Assembly (NCBI GenBank): GCA_045541495.1
Contig: JAZQJE010000038.1
Span: forward strand, 1 to 8,397
Direction: 5' to 3'
Origin: RGIG3009 sp045541495
GTDB lineage: Bacteria > Bacillota > Clostridia > Oscillospirales > Acutalibacteraceae
Length of the DNA: 8,397 nt
This document shows, piece after piece, positions 6,312 through 8,397 of this stretch (positions are counted from its first letter, which is position 1; each line of letters begins with the position of its first letter). The notes beneath the pieces were generated by a model. That model was not told where the DNA came from. It ran no database searches and was given only the letters and a program-made list of their open reading frames with translations. A program made the translations under genes and the position numbers.

Positions 6312-7007
6312 TCAAATGAAAAATTTGCGCGCCATGTATTCCCGGGCGGGGCGGCAGATCGCCAAAAAAAGCAAGGCACCGCCGCCCAACAACAAGGCCG
6401 TTAAGGGGTAGAACGACCAACCCATGGCGACAGAACCAGCGAAAGTAAGATGTTGCAACCATTCTACTAACGGCATAAACGCGCCCAGCGCCGCTACGGT
6501 GCCGCCGAACACATACAATTTACCTTTTTTTAAATAGCGCAATAAGGTAGCAAAAGCGGTGGTGAGAAGGCCCAGACCACCCACCACGGGAAAGGCGAAA
6601 CTCAAAAACCAGTGGCCGTGGGTGGCAAGGTCGATATACAACAGGTAGCACGCCGCCGCCCCAAACGAACAGGGCACAAATATCGACGGATGAGGGGCGC
6701 GAAACCAGGTGGGCAAAATGAACACCACATACGCAAGCAGGATGGCACCCGCGGTATATCCCGACCAGGTCACTGACCCGTAAAAACGCAAATCACAGGC
6801 CAATACCGTTACCAGTGCCAGTACAAACACCGCCGTCGCCACGATGGCAAATCCCAAGGAATGGGACGGGGGTGCGGGATCGCGATGAGGGGGATACAGG
6901 CGTTCACCCGTAGGGGACGGCAGGTCGGGATGATAGGCTTTCGTTCCGCACAGGGGACAGTGGCGTTCACTGTCGGCCAAGCGCACGCCGCAATGGGCAC
7001 AATACAT
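6312..7007 (-). CDS. Zinc-ribbon membrane protein, DUF6320-like
   Basis: A 231-aa membrane protein of unknown function. The N-terminus M-Y-C-A-H-C-G-V-R-L-A-D-S-E-R-H-C-P-L-C-G-T is split here only as motifs: C3-x2-C6 and C17-x2-C20 form a rubredoxin-like zinc ribbon. After a proline-rich spacer (residues about 28-50) come about six hydrophobic segments, roughly at 51-71, 81-101, 108-127, 133-156, 164-184 and 198-217, ending in a basic tail. This layout matches what I remember as DUF6320, often found beside condensation-fold acyltransferases in Clostridia, as here. I chose the ATG at 7007, with AAGGAG 8 nt upstream; the GTG at 7016 overlaps the upstream stop and has that site too close. Five nucleotides separate it from the acyltransferase, so the two are surely co-transcribed and may work together at the membrane. 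Confidence 0.8.
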   Translation of the reverse strand: MYCAHCGVRLADSERHCPLCGTKAYHPDLPSPTGERLYPPHRDPAPPSHSLGFAIVATAVFVLALVTVLACDLRFYGSVTWSGYTAGAILLAYVVFILPTWFRAPHPSIFVPCSFGAAACYLLYIDLATHGHWFLSFAFPVVGGLGLLTTAFATLLRYLKKGKLYVFGGTVAALGAFMPLVEWLQHLTFAGSVAMGWSFYPLTALLLGGGALLFLAICRPAREYMARKFFI

Positions 7008-7012
7008 AACGG

Positions 7013-8305
7013 TCACTCCTTTTCGTTGCTTTCCACCGTGGGGGTCAACCCCAATTCCTGTAACACACAGTGAAATTGCTGTTCCAGAATGGGTTCGCGA
7101 ATGTTGCGAATCATGTTGAGATACAGGGTGTCACCAAAGGATAACACACCGCAGTTGTAGGGCGTAGTGGCTTGTACGCCCAACACGAAGTCCATCCGTT
7201 CCACATAGGGGGTCATGGAGGCGGGCAAGGTCACTGCTCCCAAATTGGACAGGCATAAACAGGCTTTTTTCTCTCCTACACTGTGGTACACCGCTTTCAT
7301 GACCATGTTTTTGATAAACAACGGCATGACCCGTATAGCCAGTGGTCGTTCGTCCCGCACGTTGACGGCAATCTGCATGCTCATTTGTTTGGCAGTGACT
7401 TCACTATCCAATTTGGCTTTTACCACGGCACAGATTTCTTCAAAGGTATAGTCACCCAAGGCGGGCAGAATCTCGGGTTTACAATATAGGGCAAAGTTTC
7501 GCAGTGTGGTACTGCCGAACAGCGGACGTAAATTGACGGGTAACAACACTTTTATGGGTTTACGGCGGTGAAGTTCGGGGGTATCGTCTTGTTGAATCCG
7601 CGCTGCCGCCTGCATTATAGCCGCACATAAAAATGCCGTGACACTGACACCGTATTGATGGGCTTTTTCCACCACCGCACTCGCGGGCAGTTGAAAGCAA
7701 GTAAGGCGGAGAAAGCTGCTTCGTTCGGGAGTTCCGTGAAGGCGATAGGCGGTGCGATCTTTGCGGGTGGCGGCCAAGGTGCCCGCATGTTTCAGAAAAC
7801 TGTCTTCCCATTCGACGGGAACGGGCGATTGTCGACGATCCAGCACCCCCGCTTCGGCAGGAATGGATACACCGTACCGCTGTTCAAGGTATTCAGCGGT
7901 CAACGTCTTTAAAAAGATCGTGGCACCGCTGCCGTCGGTGAGAGAATGAAACAGTTCTATGGCAATACGGCGGCGGTAAGCAATCACCCGAAAGGCACAA
8001 CGGCGGGTCTCTTTTTTAGACATGGGTGCCAGCGGACAAGAGCGTTCTTCACTGATGATGGGTACCTCAGTGACGGGTTCCAGATAATACCAAAACACAC
8101 CTTTGCGCAAGCGCGCCGCTAAAAAAGGTACCCGTTTTATGGTGACTTCCCACGCCCGCCGAAGAACGGCGGTGTCGATCTCGTCCCGCAAGGTGGCAGA
8201 CATTCGAAAGACATTGCTCCACTTTTCATTACGGGCGGCGGGATAGATCTTGGCCGCGTTATCCAGTCGCAACCAACGGGGATGGGATTTTTGAGGGAAT
8301 GGCAT
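7013..8305 (-). CDS. Condensation-fold acyltransferase (alcohol acetyltransferase-like)
   Basis: A 430-aa predicted acyl-CoA- or thioester-dependent acyltransferase of the condensation/BAHD-like superfamily. The catalytic motif appears as F-H-S-L-T-D-G (His120, Asp124, Gly125), a form of HHxxxDG with the first His replaced by Phe; the second, catalytic His is kept. The start L-D-N-A-A-K-I-Y-P and the later S-N-L-G-A-V-T-L-P and Y-N-C-G-V-L-S-F are typical of stand-alone condensation proteins of about 430 aa in Firmicutes. No carrier protein or adenylation domain is present, so this is not a peptide synthetase module. The acceptor is unknown; a lipid or cell-envelope alcohol is a guess based on the membrane-protein neighbour. 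I chose the ATG at 8305 (GAGG 6 nt upstream, family-like N-terminus) over a GTG at 8359, which would place the likely promoter inside the gene. Confidence 0.82.
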   Translation of the reverse strand: MPFPQKSHPRWLRLDNAAKIYPAARNEKWSNVFRMSATLRDEIDTAVLRRAWEVTIKRVPFLAARLRKGVFWYYLEPVTEVPIISEERSCPLAPMSKKETRRCAFRVIAYRRRIAIELFHSLTDGSGATIFLKTLTAEYLEQRYGVSIPAEAGVLDRRQSPVPVEWEDSFLKHAGTLAATRKDRTAYRLHGTPERSSFLRLTCFQLPASAVVEKAHQYGVSVTAFLCAAIMQAAARIQQDDTPELHRRKPIKVLLPVNLRPLFGSTTLRNFALYCKPEILPALGDYTFEEICAVVKAKLDSEVTAKQMSMQIAVNVRDERPLAIRVMPLFIKNMVMKAVYHSVGEKKACLCLSNLGAVTLPASMTPYVERMDFVLGVQATTPYNCGVLSFGDTLYLNMIRNIREPILEQQFHCVLQELGLTPTVESNEKE

Positions 8306-8332
8306 AACACACCTCGCACAACAATTTGCCTC

Positions 8333-8361
8333 ATCATACCATTGAACAGGGGTAGACACAA
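8333..8361 (-). promoter_or_regulatory. Likely promoter of the acyltransferase operon
   Basis: On the minus strand TTGTGT (8361-8356) and TATGAT (8338-8333) are 17 nt apart, about 28 nt before the chosen ATG. The -10 box matches five of six consensus bases and the -35 box three. A hairpin GGTAGA/TCTACC (8351-8367, 5-nt loop) overlaps the -35 box and may be an operator. Confidence 0.45.
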
Positions 8362-8367
8362 TCTACC

Positions 8368-8397
8368 GTAAAAAAAGCAGACTCTCTGTATAGTAGA
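8368..8397 (-). other. Right-edge intergenic fragment, possibly the tail of an upstream terminator
   Basis: On the minus strand the edge sequence contains CAGAGAGTCTG followed by CTTTTTTTA. A T7 run after a short partial palindrome resembles the 3' part of an intrinsic terminator for a gene beyond the window. The visible stem is only 4 bp, so this is tentative. Confidence 0.25.

Noticed and set aside
8306..8359. GTG start extending the acyltransferase by 18 residues
   Set aside because: The added residues are Cys-rich and unlike the family, and the extension covers the likely promoter; the ATG at 8305 has a suitable GAGG.
1..8397. CRISPR arrays, tRNA or rRNA genes, phage or defence genes
   Set aside because: No regularly spaced direct repeats, cloverleaf-like sequences, or recognisable defence or phage proteins were seen on either strand.

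Overview
The window looks like a chromosomal segment from an anaerobic Firmicute, most likely a gut Clostridia/Oscillospiraceae-type bacterium. The clues are clean AAGGAGG-type ribosome binding sites, sigma-A-like promoters, a lipoprotein with a long Thr/Ala linker, carbohydrate-active genes under a ROK regulator, and a DUF6320-like zinc-ribbon protein next to a condensation-fold acyltransferase. This assignment is inferred from gene content; no rRNA or marker gene is present. All supported genes lie on the minus strand, so transcription runs right to left.

Right part (8397 to 6312): a two-gene unit encodes a condensation-domain acyltransferase (HxxxDG motif) and, 5 nt after it, a small membrane protein with an N-terminal four-cysteine zinc ribbon and about six membrane segments. 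A plausible promoter and a small hairpin precede the unit.

Middle part (6311 to 2680): a gene-poor stretch carries a TTGACA-type promoter and a possible 44-codon lipobox-containing ORF. Then comes a compact operon with its own promoter: a CE2-type SGNH carbohydrate esterase, then, after 17 nt, a 749-aa clan GH-A glycosidase resembling GH42 beta-galactosidases. It closes with a clear intrinsic terminator. Neither enzyme has a signal peptide, so together they probably deacetylate and hydrolyse imported acetylated oligosaccharides in the cytoplasm.

Left part (2680 to 180): a perfect 10-bp palindrome and a near-consensus promoter precede a ROK-family regulator gene. It is broken twice, by an in-frame amber codon and by a frameshift near the 3' end; correcting both restores a protein of about 378 aa. 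Directly after it sits a lipoprotein gene with a Thr/Ala-rich linker, then a terminator hairpin.

Left edge (1 to about 137): the first codons of a transposase whose start (M-S-Y-T-H-F-T-L-A-E-R) matches the N-terminus of IS30-family transposases, with its promoter and the probable end of the element. The leader holds two perfect, interleaved inverted repeats that could shut down translation from read-through transcripts only. This is the most unusual structure in the window.
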